In this document: positions 14,353 through 15,169 of the stretch, piece by piece | How the letters are laid out: every line of letters starts with the position of its first letter | Position numbering within the stretch: the stretch's first letter is position 1 | Source: CAIJXV01 sp964497135 | GTDB taxonomy: Bacteria > Verrucomicrobiota > Kiritimatiellia > CAIKKV01 > CAIJXV01 | Reading direction: 5' to 3' | Length of the DNA: 15,169 bases | Assembly (NCBI GenBank): GCA_964497135.1 | Contig: CAZCDO010000088.1 | Coordinates: 1-15,169, forward strand | The notes under the pieces: model-generated | Database searches by the model: none | What the model saw: only the letters and a program-made list of their open reading frames with translations | Told to the model about the DNA's origin: nothing | Position numbers and translations under genes: made by a program

Positions 14353-15169
14353 CCGGCGCGATCTCCTTCGTTTGCCGGGTGGCCGCGCAAGAATGCCGCC
14401 CCGTCCATGGACTTACCGCCTTGTGGCCGCACCATCCGGCAAAGCACCCCCCCCTTCCCCGCCTGAATCACCAAACCCGACCGCCCCGCACAAATCAGGC
14501 CAGGGATTGCTTCGTCGCCCAAATCCACCGGCTCCGCCCGCTCAATTTTCACGAAGTTTCCACTGTCGGCGGGTAATTCGCAATACCCCCCGGGCCAAGG
14601 ATCAAAGGCTCGGATCCGGTTGCAAATTTCACGAGCCGTCAAATTCCAATCAATCCGTCCATCGGCCTTGGTCAATTTAGGCGCCCAGGTCACGCGGGAC
14701 ACGTCCTGGGGCTTGCGAACCGCGGTCCCCGCGGCAATGGAGGCGATGGTTTTCACCAATAACCGTCCACCGATCACCGCCAGACGCTCCTGTAAAATAC
14801 CGGCGGTATCGGTTGGCTCGATCGCGACCTCCTCCTGATCGATGAGATCGCCGGCATCCATGCGTTCGTTTAAAAACATGGTGGTCACGCCGGTTTTTTC
14901 TTCGCCCCGGGCAATGGCCCAGGCAATCGGCGCCGCCCCCCGATACTTCGGCAACAACGACGCATGCACATTCACACATCCGTGTGGCGCCAGGGTCAAC
15001 AAGGCCGGGCGCAAAATCTGACCATACGCCACCACCACGATCAGATCCGGCTTCAGCCCGCGCAAGTGTTCAACACTCTCCGGAGCATTCACTTTTTCGG
15101 GGGTGAACATCGGTATCGACCGGGCCCCCGCATATGTTTTGGCCGGACATTCGGATATTTCCAGCCGAC
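14349..15169 (-). CDS. fmt: Methionyl-tRNA formyltransferase (N-terminus outside window)
   Basis: About 273 residues of the C-terminal part are visible. The frame is open at the window edge, where the upstream codons read KTYAGARSIPMFTPEKV, so the ATG at 15110 is internal. The enzyme formylates the initiator Met-tRNA with 10-formyl-THF. CVNVHASLLPKYRGAAPI is the family signature with the Asn and His of the active site. Downstream, NERMDAGDLIDQEEVAI supplies the catalytic Asp. RVTWAPKLTKADGRIDW and IRAFDPWPGGYCEL are linker and C-terminal-domain motifs. The only missing part is the N-terminal stretch, roughly 40 residues, up to the usual FxGTP segment. Its stop overlaps the aroB start by ATGA. 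Confidence 0.95.

Overview
The window is about 15.2 kb of fairly GC-rich bacterial chromosome. It is densely coded, genes often overlap by four bases, and there is no sign of phage, plasmid or insertion sequence. Gene content suggests a free-living heterotroph of the Planctomycetota-Verrucomicrobiota-Kiritimatiellota type. The pointers are a secreted protein with a PPC-like domain plus carboxypeptidase-regulatory-like repeats, a deoxysugar or polyol catabolic cluster with a PHP-domain member, and fmt next to aroB. This placement is an inference from style and content; no rRNA or marker gene settles it.

Left, minus strand (4515 down to 1): threonine synthase (thrC), a cation diffusion facilitator transporter, an oligoribonuclease (orn) and a secreted repeat protein that runs off the window. 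They form one tight operon: a 7-base gap, then two ATGA stop/start overlaps. The secreted protein carries an exact 306-bp (102-residue) tandem repeat. A divergent promoter region (4516-4711) separates this operon from a plus-strand gene for a small membrane-anchored coiled-coil protein with a Ser/Lys tail, which ends at a clear intrinsic terminator (5150-5191).

Centre, plus strand (5276-10770): a catabolic cluster of a PHP-domain protein, a SrlD-like short-chain dehydrogenase, a zinc-dependent medium-chain dehydrogenase, a class II (fuculose-1-phosphate type) aldolase and a rhamnulokinase-like FGGY kinase. Kinase plus aldolase is the standard end of L-fucose or L-rhamnose breakdown (ketose to ketose-1-phosphate, then DHAP plus lactaldehyde). 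No sugar isomerase is present, but there are two polyol/sugar-type dehydrogenases, so the substrate may be a polyol or the ketose may be made by oxidation. This cluster, with its PHP protein of unknown role, is the most interesting part of the window. A COG1092-type methyltransferase and a small two-helix membrane protein follow closely and may be co-transcribed. A separate unit then encodes a small secreted protein with an internal duplication, closed by a near-perfect terminator at 12561-12585.

Right, minus strand (15169 down to 12651): methionyl-tRNA formyltransferase (fmt, start outside the window), 3-dehydroquinate synthase (aroB) and an unnamed protein with a possible nuclease-like fold, all overlapping and surely co-transcribed.

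No tRNA, rRNA, CRISPR array, riboswitch or mobile element was seen. No stretch of more than 300 bases lacks a gene.
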